Source: Couchioplanes caeruleus (GTDB lineage Bacteria > Actinomycetota > Actinomycetes > Mycobacteriales > Micromonosporaceae). From it: a DNA stretch of 64,000 bases. Below the pieces are notes generated by a model that saw only the letters and a list, made by a program, of their open reading frames with translations, made no database searches and was not told the DNA's origin. The DNA is taken from assembly GCF_003751945.1 (NCBI RefSeq), contig NZ_RJKL01000001.1, forward strand, positions 4,960,001 to 5,024,000. The letters run 5' to 3'. Made by a program: the position numbers and the translations under genes. Below are positions 16,992 to 29,994 of this stretch, piece after piece (position 1 is the stretch's first letter; each line of letters begins with the position of its first letter).

Positions 16992-18100
16992 ACGAGGTTC
17001 GTCAGCAGGGCGGTCCACGCCTCCTCGGCGGCGCCCGCCAGCGGGCCGTCGTCGCCGAGCGCCGCCGCCAGCACCGGTGGGGGCGCCGCGCGGCGGAAGC
17101 CCATCAGGCCCGCCCGGTACGCCTCCTCGATCCGGTCCGGGGCCGCGGCCAGCAGATCCACGCCGAGGCCGCCGAGCGTCACGAGGTCCGGATCCAGGCC
17201 GTTGACCAGTCCCGCGATGCCCCGGCCCAGGGCGGCCGCCACCGTCGCCGTCGCGTCCGTCGCTGCCGCGTCCGTCGCCGCGATGACCCGGCGGGCGTAC
17301 GAGACGGGGTCGCGGGGCTGCTCGTGGCCCAGGGCGCGGGCCAGGGCGGAGCCGGCGACCGCGGTGCCCCAGCAGCCGCGGGCGCCGCACGGGCAGACCA
17401 CCGCGGGGTCGCCGAACGGCATGTGCCCGAACTCTCCGGCCGCGCCGAGGGCGCCGACGAGGACCTGGCCGCCGTTGACCACCGCGCCGCCCAGCCCGGC
17501 CTCGATCCGCAGATGCAGGGCGACGGACGCGCCGACCGCCACCCCGCGATGCGACTCGGCCGAGGCGGCCAGCGTCGCGTCGTTGCCCGCCACGAAGATC
17601 TCCGCGCCGGGCCACGCGGCGGCGAGGTCGACGTCGTGCCAGCCCAGGTTGCTGGCGTCGAGCATGAGGTCGCGGGAGACGGTGCCCGGTACGGCGATGC
17701 CGATGCCGCGGATCCGGCCCGCGAACCGGGTACGCAGCTCGGCCACCGCCGTACCGATCGCCGCGACCACCTCGTTGCCGCCGCGACCGTGGAGTTCCTC
17801 GCCCACCGTGGCCAGGATCCCGCCGCCGAGCTCGACGACGTCGGCCCGCCAGGCCTCGTGGGTGATCGACGTGGCCGCGATCAGCGGGCCGCGGGGGTGC
17901 GGGATGAGGGCGGTGGTGGGACGGCCACGGGCTCCGCTCGGCGCGGCCGGCCCCTCGGCGAGCAGCTCGGCCTGGCCCAGCCGCCCGACGAGCTCGGTGG
18001 TCGCGCCGGTGCCGACGCCGATCAGCCGGGCGGCGTCGGCCCGGGTGACGCCGGGCCGGGCGTGCACCACCCGCAGCAGCTCGGTCGCGCGCGTCGTCAC
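16988..18100 (-). CDS. ROK-family protein (regulator with HTH and zinc motif)
   Basis: 370 residues. The N-terminal HTH (GVTRADAARLIGVGTGATTELVGRL) is followed by a ROK domain with AGLGGAVVNGG and GAAGEFGHMPFG, and an intact zinc motif CPCGARGC. GTG 18100 is chosen because AAGGAGG lies 6 nt upstream; the frame stays open well beyond it. Such proteins repress sugar genes or act as glucokinases; the HTH favours a regulator. It is the second ROK gene within 5 kb, but unlike the first it keeps the zinc site. No sugar operon adjoins it. Confidence 0.85.
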   Translation of the reverse strand: MTTRATELLRVVHARPGVTRADAARLIGVGTGATTELVGRLGQAELLAEGPAAPSGARGRPTTALIPHPRGPLIAATSITHEAWRADVVELGGGILATVGEELHGRGGNEVVAAIGTAVAELRTRFAGRIRGIGIAVPGTVSRDLMLDASNLGWHDVDLAAAWPGAEIFVAGNDATLAASAESHRGVAVGASVALHLRIEAGLGGAVVNGGQVLVGALGAAGEFGHMPFGDPAVVCPCGARGCWGTAVAGSALARALGHEQPRDPVSYARRVIAATDAAATDATATVAAALGRGIAGLVNGLDPDLVTLGGLGVDLLAAAPDRIEEAYRAGLMGFRRAAPPPVLAAALGDDGPLAGAAEEAWTALLTNLV

Positions 18101-18227
18101 ACCGTTCCTCCTTCTCGGACTCCCCTTTTCCATCCTCGCGCCGTCCTGGCCGATCTGGGCGGCGGCGCACGGCGTGTTCGGCGCGGTGATCCTTTCGGCT
18201 CGCTCCGCCGGGGGAACGGTGCCGGGG

Positions 18228-19304
18228 TCAGAGGGCCGTTTCGGCGGCCGCCAGGAACGCGTCGTTCTCCTCCGGCGTACCGATGGTGACGCGCACGCCG
18301 TCGCCCTGGAACGGGCGGACGATGACCCCGCGGCTCTCGCAGGCGGCACCGAAGGCCGCGGCCTGGTCGCCCAGCGGCAGCCAGACGAAGTTCGACTGGC
18401 TCGACGGCACGTCGGGCAGCAGCTTGCGCAGCGCCTCGGTGACCCGCTCCCGCTCGGCGATGACGAGGCCACAGCGCCGCCTCACCTCGTCCTCGGCGTC
18501 CAGGGCGGCCAGCGCGGCGGCCTGGGCGACGAGGCTGGTCGAGAACGGGGTCAGCACCTTGCGGATCGCCACCGCCACGTCGGGCTGCGCCACGAGGAAG
18601 CCGATGCGCAGGCCGGCGAGCCCCCAGGCCTTGCTCATCGTGCGCAGCACGACGACGTTGGGCCGGTCACCGTACGCCTCCAGGCCGTCCGGGATCGTGT
18701 CGTCGGTGACGAACTCGCGGTAGGCCTCGTCCAGCACCACGAGGACGTCGTCCGGCACGGTGTCGAGGAAGCGGTCCAGCTCGGCCCGGCGGACGCTGGT
18801 GCCGGTCGGGTTGTTCGGGTTGCAGACGATCACGAGCCGGGTCCGGTCGGTGATCGCGTCGGCCATCGCCGGCAGGTCGTGCCCGTGCCCGGCGGTGTTG
18901 GGGACGCGCACGCTGGTCGCACCCACCCCGGCCGAGATGATCGGGTACGCCTCGAAGGAGCGCCACGAGTACACGATCTCGTCGCCGGGCAGGCAGGTGG
19001 CCTTCGCGAGGTGCTCGGCGAGCGCGACCGAGCCGCAGCCCGTGACGATGCGGTCGGGGCTGACGCCGTACCGGTCGGCGAGCCGGTCGCGGAGCTGTAC
19101 CACGCCCATGTCCGGGTAGCGGTGGGACTGGGTGACCGCCGCCGCGACCGCCTCGGCCACGCCGGGCAGCGGGCCGAACGGCACCTCGTTGCTGGCCAGC
19201 TTGATCGCCTCGGCGATGCCGAGCTCGCGGGCCAGGTCGGCGACGTTGCGCCCGGGCACGTACACGGGCAGCGCGTCCAGGTCGGCGCGGGTCAGCCTGG
19301 TCAT
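18228..19304 (-). CDS. Histidinol-phosphate / aromatic aminotransferase (HisC-like)
   Basis: 358 residues, a fold-type I PLP enzyme. NPNNPTG (162-168), the Asp of LDEAY (192) and the PLP lysine in [15 protein letters not shown] (Lys225) are present, as is the terminal [11 protein letters not shown]. Close relatives serve histidine synthesis or, as the HisC2/Pat type, phenylalanine and tyrosine transamination. It is not next to other his genes, so the aromatic type is more likely. The ATG overlaps the stop of the upstream RDD gene by 4 bp. An Lrp/AsnC regulator is divergent from the operon head, fitting amino-acid control. Confidence 0.88.
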   Translation of the reverse strand: MTRLTRADLDALPVYVPGRNVADLARELGIAEAIKLASNEVPFGPLPGVAEAVAAAVTQSHRYPDMGVVQLRDRLADRYGVSPDRIVTGCGSVALAEHLAKATCLPGDEIVYSWRSFEAYPIISAGVGATSVRVPNTAGHGHDLPAMADAITDRTRLVIVCNPNNPTGTSVRRAELDRFLDTVPDDVLVVLDEAYREFVTDDTIPDGLEAYGDRPNVVVLRTMSKAWGLAGLRIGFLVAQPDVAVAIRKVLTPFSTSLVAQAAALAALDAEDEVRRRCGLVIAERERVTEALRKLLPDVPSSQSNFVWLPLGDQAAAFGAACESRGVIVRPFQGDGVRVTIGTPEENDAFLAAAETAL

Positions 19305-20341
19305 CGTTTTCCTCCGGTGGAGTCGTCGGCGTTGTCCGGCGTGGCCGGGACGGAGTTCGGGTTGTGGCCGGGCGGTGCGGACACCACGACGGTGCCGGCC
19401 GTCTTGTCGTGCAGGGCCTGGTGGAGCTGATGGTCGAAGAGGACCGACCCGGAGACGACGAGCTGGGCCAGGAACCCGATCCCGGAGCAGTACCAGAGCG
19501 GCGTCCACATGCCGAGGCGGCCCCAGCGCCGGAAGGCCCGGCCGAAGCCGATGGCGGTGGTGTCCTCCAGCTTGACGACCTTGACGCCGAGCAGCCGCTT
19601 GCCGAGGGTCTGGCCGCTGTTGGCGAGCGCCGGGACCTCGTACGCGAACCACAGCGCGGTGGCCACGAGCAGCATGGTCATCATGATGTAGCCGGCCCGG
19701 GCCGGGGCGGGCTCCGGCGTGACCGCCGGGTTGGTCATGACGGCGCGCACGACCGGTTCGACCTCGCGCCACCACTGGTACGCGAGCCAGCCGTTGACCA
19801 CCACGTTGAGCAGCAGCACGACCGCGATGTCGACGAGCCGTGCCACCAGCCGACGGCCGAGCCCGGCCAGGGCCATGCCGTGCGGCCGCGCCCGGACCGG
19901 GTAGGGATACATGAACCCGGGCGGAGGCTGCCAGCCCGGGGGTGGCTGCCAGCCCGGGGGTGGCATGGGATATCCGGGCGGCGGCTGCCAGCCCGGGGGT
20001 GGCTGCCAGCCCGGGGGTGGCATGGGATATCCGGGCGGCGGCTGCCAGCCCGGGGGTGGCTGCCAGCCCGGCGGCGGCACGGGATATCCGGGCGGCGGTG
20101 GCGGATATCCCGGCGGGGGCTGGTCGGCGCCGGCCGGGGCCGGGGCGGGAGCGGGGGCCGAGGGCGCGCCGGGCGCCGAAGCCGGCTCGGCCTTCTGCGG
20201 GGGCTCCTCCGCGGGCGGCGGCCCCTCCGGCGGCACCTGGTCCGCCGGTATCGGCTGGCCCAGCCAGCCCTCGCCGTCCCACCAGCGCTGGGTCGACGGG
20301 TCGGCCGGGTCCTTGTACCAGCCGGCGGGAAGCGAACTCAT
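19301..20341 (-). CDS. DUF2510 + Pro-rich repeat + RDD-family membrane protein
   Basis: 346 residues. The N-terminal DUF2510 motif ([23 protein letters not shown]) is followed by an Ala/Pro linker and a repeat domain (three units of 19 residues, [19 protein letters not shown], about 82-138). The RDD domain has three to four helices ([55 protein letters not shown]). RDD proteins are often Na+/H+ antiport-like or accessory membrane proteins. Start and stop are each coupled by 4-bp overlaps with the neighbouring RDD gene and the aminotransferase. Confidence 0.85.
   Translation of the reverse strand: MSSLPAGWYKDPADPSTQRWWDGEGWLGQPIPADQVPPEGPPPAEEPPQKAEPASAPGAPSAPAPAPAPAGADQPPPGYPPPPPGYPVPPPGWQPPPGWQPPPGYPMPPPGWQPPPGWQPPPGYPMPPPGWQPPPGWQPPPGFMYPYPVRARPHGMALAGLGRRLVARLVDIAVVLLLNVVVNGWLAYQWWREVEPVVRAVMTNPAVTPEPAPARAGYIMMTMLLVATALWFAYEVPALANSGQTLGKRLLGVKVVKLEDTTAIGFGRAFRRWGRLGMWTPLWYCSGIGFLAQLVVSGSVLFDHQLHQALHDKTAGTVVVSAPPGHNPNSVPATPDNADDSTGGKR
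19926..20096 (-). repeat. 57-bp coding tandem repeat, three units
   Basis: Units begin at 19926, 19983 and 20040. Period 57 bp equals 19 codons of the Pro/Trp-rich segment in the RDD protein. Copies are nearly identical. Confidence 0.92.
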
Positions 20342-20958
20342 GGCGCAACCTTTATCACGATGGTCTTGGCGACCTTGTCGTGCAGGGTCTGCTGGTACGG
20401 CTTGTCCCAGAGCTGCCAGAGCCCGTCCAGCAGGCCGAGGAACGGCACGAAGGAACCGCCGACGCACTCGACGAGATAGCGCCGGGCGGCCATGCCCCGG
20501 GTGAGCGTGGCGCCCGGTTCGAGCGGCACCACCTGCACCTTCATCAGCTTCTTGCCCAGCGTCCGGCCGCTGCGGAACATCATCTCGACGTAGTAGACGT
20601 AGTACGCGACCAGCAGGAACACGAAGAAGCCGAGCTCCAGCAGAAGGAGCGGCAGGAAGAACTGGTTGAACACCTGCTCGTACTCCACGGCGACGGGAGT
20701 GCCCGGCGTCGACGGATCGCTCCGCGCGGCGATGTCGGACATCGCGTTGACCATGAACCACGCGAACGGCGGCAGGAAGAGGACCATCGCGACGGCTCCG
20801 AGGATCACCGCGTCGATCATGTACGCGAGCAGGCGCGTGCCGAAGTCGGCGAGCGGGCGGCCGTCCGGACTCAGCGGCACGGGCGGCGGCCCCCACCCGG
20901 GCGCGGGCGGGCGCGGTGGTCCGTAGCCAGGCGGGGCGTGGTCTCGTGCTTCGGTCAC
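20338..20958 (-). CDS. RDD-family membrane protein
   Basis: 206 residues. A Pro-rich N-terminus ([16 protein letters not shown]) leads into an RDD domain: [21 protein letters not shown], a long hydrophobic stretch at about 90-120, [19 protein letters not shown], and [20 protein letters not shown]. It is first in the operon with the second RDD gene and the aminotransferase. The GTG start is about 100 bp from the divergent Lrp gene. The paired RDD genes likely form a hetero-complex, an inference from coupling. Confidence 0.85.
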   Translation of the reverse strand: MTEARDHAPPGYGPPRPPAPGWGPPPVPLSPDGRPLADFGTRLLAYMIDAVILGAVAMVLFLPPFAWFMVNAMSDIAARSDPSTPGTPVAVEYEQVFNQFFLPLLLLELGFFVFLLVAYYVYYVEMMFRSGRTLGKKLMKVQVVPLEPGATLTRGMAARRYLVECVGGSFVPFLGLLDGLWQLWDKPYQQTLHDKVAKTIVIKVAP

Positions 20959-21057
20959 GAGGACAGTGTTACAGGTTTCCGCGCGTCACCCGCTGCCGCT
21001 CGACGGCTTGGGTTCTGCGGTGGCCAGGCTGCGCATTCGGTAGGGTCTGAACGCATC

Positions 21058-21543
21058 ATGACTGTGCAAGATGTCCACCTCGACTCCCTCGACGGCCGGA
21101 TGCTCGCGTTGCTCGCCGACGAGCCGCGGATCGGCGTCCTCGAGCTGTCCCGCCGGCTGGCCGTGGCGCGCGGAACGGTGCAGGCCCGGCTGGACAAGCT
21201 GATCGCCCGTGGCGCGATCCGGGGCTTCGGGCCGGACGTCTCCCCGGCCGCGATCGGCTACGGGGTGATGAGCTTCGTGACCCTGGAGATCTCCCAGCGG
21301 TACGGCCACACCGCCGTCACCGAGCATCTCGCGGAGATCCCGGAGGTGCTGGAGGCGCACACGATCACCGGCAGCGGCGACCTGCTGTGCCGGATCGTGG
21401 CCCGTTCGAACGCCGACCTGCAGCGCGTGATCGACAACGTGCTGGCGTACGAGGGGATCATGCGAGCGTCGACCATCATCGCGCTCGCCGAGCAGGTGCC
21501 GTATCGGACGACGCCGCTGGTGCGAGCGGCCAGCGGGATATAA
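21058..21543 (+). CDS. Lrp/AsnC-family transcriptional regulator
   Basis: 161 residues: an N-terminal HTH (LDGRMLALLADEPRIGVLELSRRLAVARGTVQARLDKL) and a C-terminal RAM ligand-binding domain (GVMSFVTLEISQRYG, ITGSGDLLCRIVARSNADLQRVI, MRASTIIALAEQVPYRTTPLV). Family members sense amino acids and control their metabolism. Divergent placement suggests control of the RDD-RDD-aminotransferase operon. TAGGGT at 21041-21046 is a possible -10 giving a very short leader. Confidence 0.9.
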   Translation: MTVQDVHLDSLDGRMLALLADEPRIGVLELSRRLAVARGTVQARLDKLIARGAIRGFGPDVSPAAIGYGVMSFVTLEISQRYGHTAVTEHLAEIPEVLEAHTITGSGDLLCRIVARSNADLQRVIDNVLAYEGIMRASTIIALAEQVPYRTTPLVRAASGI

Positions 21544-21593
21544 GGCATCGACACGGTCTTATCGGGCTGACCGGCGCGCCGTGTTGATCTCGT

Positions 21594-21599
21594 TACCGT
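21594..21599 (+). promoter_or_regulatory. Putative -10 box of a leaderless transcript
   Basis: TACCGT exactly 6 nt before GTG 21606. It sits in the right arm of a 9-bp inverted repeat (CGACACGGT at 21549, ACCGTGTCG at 21595) that could bind a regulator. Confidence 0.4.
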
Positions 21600-21605
21600 G
21601 TCGGC

Positions 21606-22925
21606 GTGGCTTCCGGCGGTCCGAACTTCAAGAGCATCGCGCTCGTGGGCCTCGTCGCCGTCATCGTCCTGGCCACCACCGGGGTCTGGAACCCCTTCCC
21701 GCGGCTCTGGTCGTGGATCACCCGTAGCGACCCGATCGCCGAGGGGGTCGCGAGCTGGCAGACGGCGATCGGCGGCTCGCCGCAGAGCGTCACGCTCACC
21801 GGCGGCGCGGCGATCGTCGAATACCGCACGTCGGTGGAGGCGTACGGGCTCACCGCCGGGGTGCGGCTCTGGAAGTCCGACGCCGACTGGGCCGGGGTGG
21901 CCGGCGCGGGCCCCGACGCCGTCGTCGTGGTGGGCCGGCTGCTGACCAAGGGTTACGAGGTCCTCGACCCGGCCACCGGCGCGGTCCGGCGCAAGGACAC
22001 CGCGGCCACGGCCGTCTGGACGTACTCCGACGCGATCCTCGACCTGCGCTGCCCGGAGACGGGCGAGTGCGAGCTCAGCGCCTGGGAGCCGCACGGCAGC
22101 AAGCCGATGTGGACGATCTCCACGCCCGGCATCGGCTTCGTCCTCAACGCGTCGAACCCGGACCTTCCCGACACCCGGCCGCTGGCCGCCGAGCGGGTCG
22201 ACGCGCGGGCCGGCGGACCCACGCCGCTGCCGGACCTCATCGGGCTCCCGGGCGACGGCAAGGTGCAGATCATCGACACGGCGCAGGGCCGGGTCACGCA
22301 GACCCGTACGCCCGGCCGGGACCAGCGCGTCGCCGTCGTCGGCAGCCGGGTGCTGACCGTGACCGGCGAGGGCCGGGACGGCACCTGCTACTACGACGTG
22401 ATCGCCCACGACCCGCCCTCGGGCCGGCCGGTCTGGGAGCGCGATGGGCTCAACCTGCGCACGGCCGACAACGGCTCCGACTGCAAGCAGGAGCGGGACC
22501 CGGCGGGCGGCTCCGACGTCGTCCTCGGCGTCGATCCCACCGGACGCCAGGAGCTGATCGCCGCGCACGACGGCCGCGACCTGTGGCGAGGGCAGAAGGG
22601 GCAGAGCGTGCTCGCCGTCGACAACGCGCACGCGCTGATCCGCAGTGCCGACAAGAAGACGCTCAGTGCCCGGTCCTTCAGCCGCGGGTCCGTGGTGTGG
22701 GTCCGCGACCTCGGCGGGGAGGCCGCTGCCGCGCTCACCCCGTACGCGGCGATCGTGACGGAGGCGAAACCGGCCCGGGTCGTCGCACTGAGCCCGGCCA
22801 CCGGGAAGGTCCTGACCGAGGCCCGCACGGACGCGAAGGTCTTCGCGGCCGGTCCGGAGGGTTTGATCCTGGTCTCCGGGCGCGACATGGCCTACCTTCC
22901 GTACGATTCGGCCGCCGCACGGTGA
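21606..22925 (+). CDS. Membrane-anchored beta-propeller protein (PQQ-like)
   Basis: 439 residues. The N-terminal anchor (SIALVGLVAVIVLATTGVWNPF) is followed by propeller blades with repeating 'xVLDPATGAVRRKD', 'VQIIDTAQGRVTQTR', 'VIAHDPPSGRPVWERDGLN', 'ELIAAHDGRDLWRG', 'VVALSPATGKVLTEA'. Probably four Cys on the outside form disulfides. It resembles the protein at 15846 in layout, suggesting an envelope-sensor family expanded in this genome. Function unknown. Confidence 0.75.
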   Translation: MASGGPNFKSIALVGLVAVIVLATTGVWNPFPRLWSWITRSDPIAEGVASWQTAIGGSPQSVTLTGGAAIVEYRTSVEAYGLTAGVRLWKSDADWAGVAGAGPDAVVVVGRLLTKGYEVLDPATGAVRRKDTAATAVWTYSDAILDLRCPETGECELSAWEPHGSKPMWTISTPGIGFVLNASNPDLPDTRPLAAERVDARAGGPTPLPDLIGLPGDGKVQIIDTAQGRVTQTRTPGRDQRVAVVGSRVLTVTGEGRDGTCYYDVIAHDPPSGRPVWERDGLNLRTADNGSDCKQERDPAGGSDVVLGVDPTGRQELIAAHDGRDLWRGQKGQSVLAVDNAHALIRSADKKTLSARSFSRGSVVWVRDLGGEAAAALTPYAAIVTEAKPARVVALSPATGKVLTEARTDAKVFAAGPEGLILVSGRDMAYLPYDSAAAR

Positions 22926-22995
22926 TCGAACCGGTATGTGGGCATGACCCCGCGGGTTCGCACAGCCGGCATGCGCTGGCCTAGGCTTGCCCGTC

Positions 22996-24672
<1,677 letters not shown>

Positions 24673-24728
24673 GCGGGCCACCGGGTCGTTCCACCTGGAA
24701 GGTCCGGCGGCGCCGGTCCGTGGCCGCC

Positions 24729-25238
24729 TCAGGCGCAGTGGCCGGCGACCGGGGTGAGCCAGTTCGTCATCGCGCCCTGAAGGACCTTGTCCAGGTCCTT
24801 CTCGGCCTTGATGCCGTCGAAGAGCTTGGTGTCGGTGGCGCTCTTGGCGAGTCGGGTGGCGGTGGACGCGCCCGCCTCCTTGAGCTTCGGGTCCTGCGCC
24901 GCGGCGGTCTCCTTGCGTACCCGCGCGGCGACCTCCTTGAGCTCCTTGCCCGCCGCCTGCTGGGCCGCCTTCGCGTTGTCGGCCTGCTCGGCCTCCTTGT
25001 ACGCGATCATCTTGCCGAGCTCCGTGCCGAAGCCCTTCAGGTCGGCGTCGAAGACTTTCTCCAGGCGGTCGCAGACCTTCTTGGTGTCGGCCGAGTAGTC
25101 CGGGGGCGGGGTGGTGGTCACCGCGGTCGAGGGAGCGGCCTGGGCGGGCGCCGCGGACGCTGTCGTGTCGCTGCTGCCGCAGCCCGCTCCCGCGAGGAGG
25201 AGGCCGCCCGCAGCCGCGGCGAGAAGGGTGCGTCGCAT
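24729..25238 (-). CDS. Small helical lipoprotein, function unknown
   Basis: 169 residues. The signal peptide ends with lipobox LAGAGC (Cys20). The mature part has a short Ala/Thr/Pro linker and then a helical domain rich in Lys/Ala/Glu (DTKKVCDRLEKVFDADLKGFG, EAEQADNAKAAQQAAGKEL), ending in HCA. One disulfide between the two mature cysteines is likely. Start ATG 25238 is set by the signal peptide. It converges with the fumarase across 56 bp. Confidence 0.75.
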   Translation of the reverse strand: MRRTLLAAAAGGLLLAGAGCGSSDTTASAAPAQAAPSTAVTTTPPPDYSADTKKVCDRLEKVFDADLKGFGTELGKMIAYKEAEQADNAKAAQQAAGKELKEVAARVRKETAAAQDPKLKEAGASTATRLAKSATDTKLFDGIKAEKDLDKVLQGAMTNWLTPVAGHCA

Positions 25239-25332
25239 GACAAAGATCCTCTTCGTCCGGGGTGTGCAAACCCTCGGGACGATACTTCCGCCTACGTGCG
25301 GCGTCCAACCGGTGTCATCCCCCGGAACGTGA

Positions 25333-25415
25333 ACAGCTCGCCCGCGCGAGGCGGACGAGCTGTGCATCCCCGTTACGGCCGCCCCGCTCCAAAAGGGGGA
25401 CGTGACATCGTCACG
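25333..25415. promoter_or_regulatory. Two inverted repeats upstream of the AfsR-type regulator
   Basis: Within the 287-bp divergent spacer. First, ACAGCTCG (25333-25340) pairs with CGAGCTGT (25356-25363). Second, CGTGAC-ATC-GTCACG lies at 25401-25415. Either could be an operator; no further assignment is possible. Confidence 0.4.
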
Positions 25416-25525
25416 GGAATGGAACGGCCTGGCCAGCAGCATGCCGTGACGCGCTCTCGATCGGCTGTCGGCCCGCTATCGCCGGTATCTTCGAGGGCCG
25501 ATCACCGTCCGGGGGAGGAGGCTCA

Positions 25526-28474
25526 GTGCGATTCGGCATTCTGGGGCCGCTCACCATCACAGACGGAGACGTGGAGGTCGCCGTCACCGCGGGCCGGGAC
25601 CGGACGGTGCTGGCGATGCTGTTGCTGCACGAGGGCCGGATCGTCAGTCTGCACGAGCTGATCGATGCGGTCTGGGAGAACGACCCGCCGGCGACCGCGC
25701 GCGGCCAGTTGCAGACGTGTGTGTCCCGGCTCCGCCGGCTGCTTGCGCCCGGTGTGATCCGGACCGACCCCGCCGGGTACGGCATCGTGCTGGTTGCCCA
25801 TGAACTGGACCTGCATCTTTTCATCCGGCTCACGACCCGGGCCCGCTCCGGCGATACGCCGGAAGGCCGGGCTGCTGCGCTGTTTCGGCAGGCTCTCGCG
25901 CTGTGGCGGGGTTCCGCGCTGGCCGGCCTGGAGGCACCCGCGGTACGCGGTCTCGCCGCGGTGCTCGACGAGGAGTACGGCGCCACCGTCGAGGAATGGA
26001 TCGACTTCGAGCTGGCCGCCGGGCACGCGCGAGAGATCGTCGGCGAGCTGACCGGGCTGGTCGAGCGCCATCCGCTGCGCGAGCGGTTGCGGGCACAGCT
26101 CATGCTGGCGCTGCACCGGCTGGGCAGGCAGGCCGACGCGCTCGCGGAGTACCGCCGGGCGCGGGCGCTGCTGCGGGAGGAGCTCGGTATCGAGCCCGGT
26201 CCCCTGCTGCGAGACGTGCATCGGCGGATCCTGCAGGGCGAGATGACGCGGGAGCCGGTCGCGGAGCAGCCGGCCACGCCGGTGAATCGCCTGCCGCGGG
26301 CTGTCGAGGACTTCACCGGCCGGGCTGAGGTGATCACCCGCTTGCTGGGCGCGGCCGCCAGGACCAATGTGCTGGTCATCGACGGCATGGCCGGAAGCGG
26401 CAAGACCACCCTGGCGGTCCAGCTTGCGGCGAAGCTGCGGACCGACTACGCGGACGGCCAACTCTTCCTGGATCTGCAGGGGCACAGCGAGCGGGATCCG
26501 TTGACGCCCGGTGCCGCGCTGGTGGCTCTGCTGAGGCAGCTCGGCCTGGAGCCCGGCCGGATCCCGCCGGATGTGGACGGCCGGGCCGCATTGTGGCAAT
26601 CGGAGCTGATGAAGCGGCGGGTCGTGGTCGTGCTGGACAACGCGGCGTCGAGCGCTCAGATCGGTCCGCTGCTGCCATCCGGAACGACCTGTCTCTGCCT
26701 GGTCACGAGCCGGCGCCGCCTGCTCGGCCTCGACGGCGGGCACACGGAGTCCCTCCCGGTGCTTGCGGAGCGGGAGGCCCTCGGGCTGCTCCGGAGCATC
26801 GTCGGCGACCGGGTGGCGCACGAGCCCGACGCCGCTCGGGAGCTCGTGCGCCGGTGCGGTCGCCTGCCATTGGCCATCCGGCTGGCCGGCGCCCGCCTTG
26901 CCCACCGTCCCCGGTGGGCGGTGGCCGATCTGGTGCGGCGCCTGGACGAGGCGGTGCTTCCCGAGCTGGCCGCCGAGAACCGCACGGTGGCGAGCGCGTT
27001 CGCCCTTTCCTACGGCCAGTTGATCGAGCCGGCCCGGCGGCTCTTCCGGCTGCTCGGCCTGCACCCGGCCGGGCGCTTCGGAGCCGTGTCGGCCGCCGCG
27101 CTGGGCGACCTGCCCCTGCGCGACGCGCAGGACCTGCTCGACGAACTGGTGGACATGCATCTGGTCGAGGAACCCGATCCGGACCGTTATCGGCTGCACG
27201 ACCTCGTCCGCCAGTACGCGGCGACGCTCGCCGACGCCCTGTCCGAACGGGAACGGCATGCCTCGGTGTCCGGGCTGGTCGATCTGCATCTGTACGCGGC
27301 CGCGCGATTGAACGGACCGGGCGAGACCGAGAGCGCCACCCAGGACTATCCGACGGCCCCCGCGCTCCGGCCGGACCTCGTCGAACGGGCGGTCACCGAC
27401 CTGGACTGGCTGGAGGAGCAGCGACCCCTGCTGCGAGCGCTGGTCCGGGCCGCCGCCGCGATCGGCGAACCGGAGCGCGCCTGGCTGCTCGCCCGCGTGA
27501 GCTGGCCGTTCCTCTACCACCGCAACTACTACGACGACCTGGTCGCGGTGCTCGGCGAGGCGATCACGGTCGCGGAACAGGCCGGCGACGAGCGCGGTGT
27601 CGCCCTGCTGAGCAACTATGTGGCCTCCGCCCTCTATCGCACGGGCCGGTACCACGAGGCGCTGCAGCGGCTGTCGATCATGCTCGAGTATCAGACGCGA
27701 ACCGGGAACGTGCGGGGCGAGGCACGGGTCCGCGCGAACATCGCCGGACCCCTCATGCGGCTCGGCCGCCCCGGCGAGGCCATCGGGCATACCCAGTTGG
27801 CACGGCGGACCTGGCAGAAACTGGGCTACGGCCGCAATCTGGCGGCACGTAACGTCGATCTCGCCAGCCTGTACAACGAGTGCGGGCGCTACGAAGAGGC
27901 ACTCCGGCATGCCCGGATGGGCCTGCAACTGGCGGCGGAACTGAGATTCGACCGCCTTGTCGGACTCTGCCTGCGAAACATCGGCCATGCGAGAACCGGC
28001 CTGGGCCATGTGGACGCGGCCGATCGCGTCCTGAACACCGCGCTACGGCTGTTCCGGCAGGACGGCATGCGATCGGAGGAGTGTCAGGTGCTGCGGATCC
28101 TCGGTCTGGTCGAACAGCGTCGGGGGCGGTGGGAGCGGTCGGTGGAGTCGTTCCTGTCGGCTCTTGCCGTGGCCCGCGAGGTAGGTCACGCGCCCGCTGT
28201 TGCGCTCATCTCGAACGACCTCGGTGCCGTCCTGTTCGCCATGGGTGACGTCTCGGGTGCCATGCAACTGCACCGCGATGCCCTGGCGATCGCCCGGCGG
28301 ATCGGTTATGCGCTCGAGGAAGGCCGGGCGTCGCATGGTCTGGGGGCGTGCTTGGTGGAGGACGATCCGGACGCCGCGCGCCGGTATTGGCAGCAGGCGC
28401 TGGCACTCTTCGATCGGATGGACTTCGCCGCGAAGGACGAGGTGGCCCGGCGGCTGGCCGGGCTCGACCGCTGA
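25526..28474 (+). CDS. AfsR/SARP-type regulator: OmpR-like HTH + BTAD + NB-ARC + TPR
   Basis: 982 residues. The N-terminal OmpR-like DNA-binding domain ([11 protein letters not shown]... to about 80) and bacterial transcriptional activation domain (about 85-235) are the SARP signature. NB-ARC follows with P-loop GMAGSGKTT (about 288-296), VVVLDNA and [14 protein letters not shown]. The C-terminal third (about 690-960) has TPRs. Such STAND regulators control secondary metabolism or morphology through ATP-dependent assembly. The GTG start has a strong GGGGGAGGAGG ribosome site. It lies between the two fumarase genes, but its target is unknown. Confidence 0.93.
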   Translation: MRFGILGPLTITDGDVEVAVTAGRDRTVLAMLLLHEGRIVSLHELIDAVWENDPPATARGQLQTCVSRLRRLLAPGVIRTDPAGYGIVLVAHELDLHLFIRLTTRARSGDTPEGRAAALFRQALALWRGSALAGLEAPAVRGLAAVLDEEYGATVEEWIDFELAAGHAREIVGELTGLVERHPLRERLRAQLMLALHRLGRQADALAEYRRARALLREELGIEPGPLLRDVHRRILQGEMTREPVAEQPATPVNRLPRAVEDFTGRAEVITRLLGAAARTNVLVIDGMAGSGKTTLAVQLAAKLRTDYADGQLFLDLQGHSERDPLTPGAALVALLRQLGLEPGRIPPDVDGRAALWQSELMKRRVVVVLDNAASSAQIGPLLPSGTTCLCLVTSRRRLLGLDGGHTESLPVLAEREALGLLRSIVGDRVAHEPDAARELVRRCGRLPLAIRLAGARLAHRPRWAVADLVRRLDEAVLPELAAENRTVASAFALSYGQLIEPARRLFRLLGLHPAGRFGAVSAAALGDLPLRDAQDLLDELVDMHLVEEPDPDRYRLHDLVRQYAATLADALSERERHASVSGLVDLHLYAAARLNGPGETESATQDYPTAPALRPDLVERAVTDLDWLEEQRPLLRALVRAAAAIGEPERAWLLARVSWPFLYHRNYYDDLVAVLGEAITVAEQAGDERGVALLSNYVASALYRTGRYHEALQRLSIMLEYQTRTGNVRGEARVRANIAGPLMRLGRPGEAIGHTQLARRTWQKLGYGRNLAARNVDLASLYNECGRYEEALRHARMGLQLAAELRFDRLVGLCLRNIGHARTGLGHVDAADRVLNTALRLFRQDGMRSEECQVLRILGLVEQRRGRWERSVESFLSALAVAREVGHAPAVALISNDLGAVLFAMGDVSGAMQLHRDALAIARRIGYALEEGRASHGLGACLVEDDPDAARRYWQQALALFDRMDFAAKDEVARRLAGLDR

Positions 28475-28527
28475 ACAGTGGCGCGGATCAACTGCGTGCC
28501 GCTCGCGGCGGGGGCAGGATGGAAGTC

Positions 28528-29928
<1,401 letters not shown>

Positions 29929-29941
29929 CCGAACGCGGGCA

Positions 29942-29980
29942 GAAGAAAACGATCAACCCTTGTGAATGATCGTCTTCTTC
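29942..29980 (+). terminator. Long hairpin after fumC, overlapping the protease leader
   Basis: GAAGAAAACGATCA (29942-29955) pairs with TGATCGTCTTCTTC (29967-29980) at 13 of 14 positions, with an 11-nt loop. There is no T-tract, so it may be an intrinsic terminator typical of actinobacteria, or an operator. Confidence 0.55.
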
Positions 29981-29994
29981 GATGGAATGCGGGG

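Noticed and set aside
15060..18170. Minus-strand frame of about 1,000 codons
   Set aside because: It is low-complexity Arg/Gly sequence antisense to the SRPBCC and propeller genes; the real ROK gene uses another frame.
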